From NCBI GenBank assembly GCA_964613425.1, contig CAZTHC010000030.1, forward strand, positions 1-13,722: DNA of 13,722 nt, read 5' to 3'. The stretch comes from CAZTHC01 sp964613425 (GTDB lineage Bacteria > Bacillota > Clostridia > TANB77 > CAG-508). The first letter of the stretch is position 1; the number at the start of each line of letters is the position of its first letter. The notes under the pieces are model-generated. The model had not been told where the DNA came from. It saw only the letters and a list, made by a program, of their open reading frames with translations, and did not search any database. Both the position numbers and the translations under genes were made by a program. Positions 13,266 to 13,722 of this stretch are shown here, one piece after another.

Positions 13266-13722
13266 TAGTCTTCCTCCATATATTTTTTAATTACCTGTTC
13301 TACTAATTCAGGAGTTGCTTTTCCGTGAACTTCGTCATTTACTGTGAATACAGGTGCTAAGCCACATGCTCCTATACATCTTGTAGCTTCTATAGAAAAC
13401 TTACCATCTTTTGTAGTTTGTCCAACATCTATTTTCAATATTTCTTTAACTTTGTCTAAAATTTTCTCTGAACCTTTTACATAGCAAGCTGTTCCTAAAC
13501 ATACTGCAACATTATATTTACCTTTTGGTTTTAAAGTAAATCTAGAGTAAAAAGTTATAACTCCATATATTTCTGCCATAGGAATATTTAGATATTCTGA
13601 TATTGCCTTTTGTGAATCTGTTCCTATGTACCCGTAAGTTTCTTGAATTTCATTTAATATTTGAATTAAATTACTTTTATCCTTTTCATATTTATTTAAA
13701 ATATTTGTTAATTTTTCATCGG
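13265..13722 (-). CDS. hydC: NADH-linked hydrogenase [2Fe-2S] subunit HydC (NuoE-like), N-terminus outside window
   Basis: This is the small thioredoxin-like [2Fe-2S] subunit of the HydABC complex. The visible 151 codons run open to the right edge. They include LIQILNEIQETYGYIG and AISEYLNIPMAEIYGVITFYSRF, the helical N-terminal region of NuoE proteins, then the cluster ligands CLGTAC and CIGACGLAP. The Met at 13579 is internal, not the start, because family-typical sequence extends upstream of it without a break. Only a few N-terminal residues should be missing. It is the first of the three hydrogenase genes seen here, and the operon promoter must lie beyond the window. Confidence 0.94.
   Translation of the reverse strand, partial: DEKLTNILNKYEKDKSNLIQILNEIQETYGYIGTDSQKAISEYLNIPMAEIYGVITFYSRFTLKPKGKYNVAVCLGTACYVKGSEKILDKVKEILKIDVGQTTKDGKFSIEATRCIGACGLAPVFTVNDEVHGKATPELVEQVIKKYMEED

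Overview
The window looks like chromosomal DNA of a strictly anaerobic, very AT-rich Clostridia-type Firmicute. The evidence is strong AGGAGG-type ribosome binding sites, AGA-dominated arginine codons, a pyruvate formate-lyase, a trimeric NADH-linked [FeFe] hydrogenase and a SpoIIID-like regulator. Species cannot be named from the sequence.

Layout, left to right. (1) 1-1379, minus strand: the start of ftsZ (cut by the window edge) preceded by ftsA, which has its own promoter and three phased 11-bp A-tract repeats upstream. (2) 1585-4638, plus strand: a divergent promoter, then pflB and pflA, the glycyl-radical enzyme and its radical-SAM activase, which convert pyruvate and CoA to acetyl-CoA and formate. 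A strong bidirectional terminator (4673-4715) ends this unit. (3) 4723-5052, minus strand: a small SpoIIID-like DNA-binding protein behind a near-perfect sigma-A promoter. (4) 5119-8474, minus strand: a zinc-uptake operon, transcribed as small His/Cys membrane protein, znuA, znuC, znuB, DUF1980-like membrane-anchored protein. (5) 8475-8716: a gene-free stretch with two REP-like hairpins sharing CCCCTACAGTT, a 17-bp direct repeat and a 22-bp AT palindrome. (6) 8717-13722, minus strand: hydC (cut by the right edge), hydB, hydA and holB, packed tightly as one operon.

The most unusual feature is three single-base frame breaks, in pflA (4242), znuB (6331) and znuC (6748). Each is the same event: an extra C directly before a GGN codon for a conserved glycine, so the ribosome meets an in-frame CGG and the protein continues perfectly in the +1 frame (TCT-C-GGT, GAC-C-GGC, TCA-C-GGA). 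By my manual scan CGG occurs in frame only once elsewhere in about 4,270 codons, in the SpoIIID-like gene. Skipping one base restores full-length proteins of normal size (243, 272 and 224 aa). This pattern fits +1 frameshifting, or four-base CGGN-to-Gly decoding, at a rare or unassigned CGG codon better than it fits random error or decay. A sequencing or assembly artefact cannot be excluded from this window, and the SpoIIID-like CGG is a counterexample.
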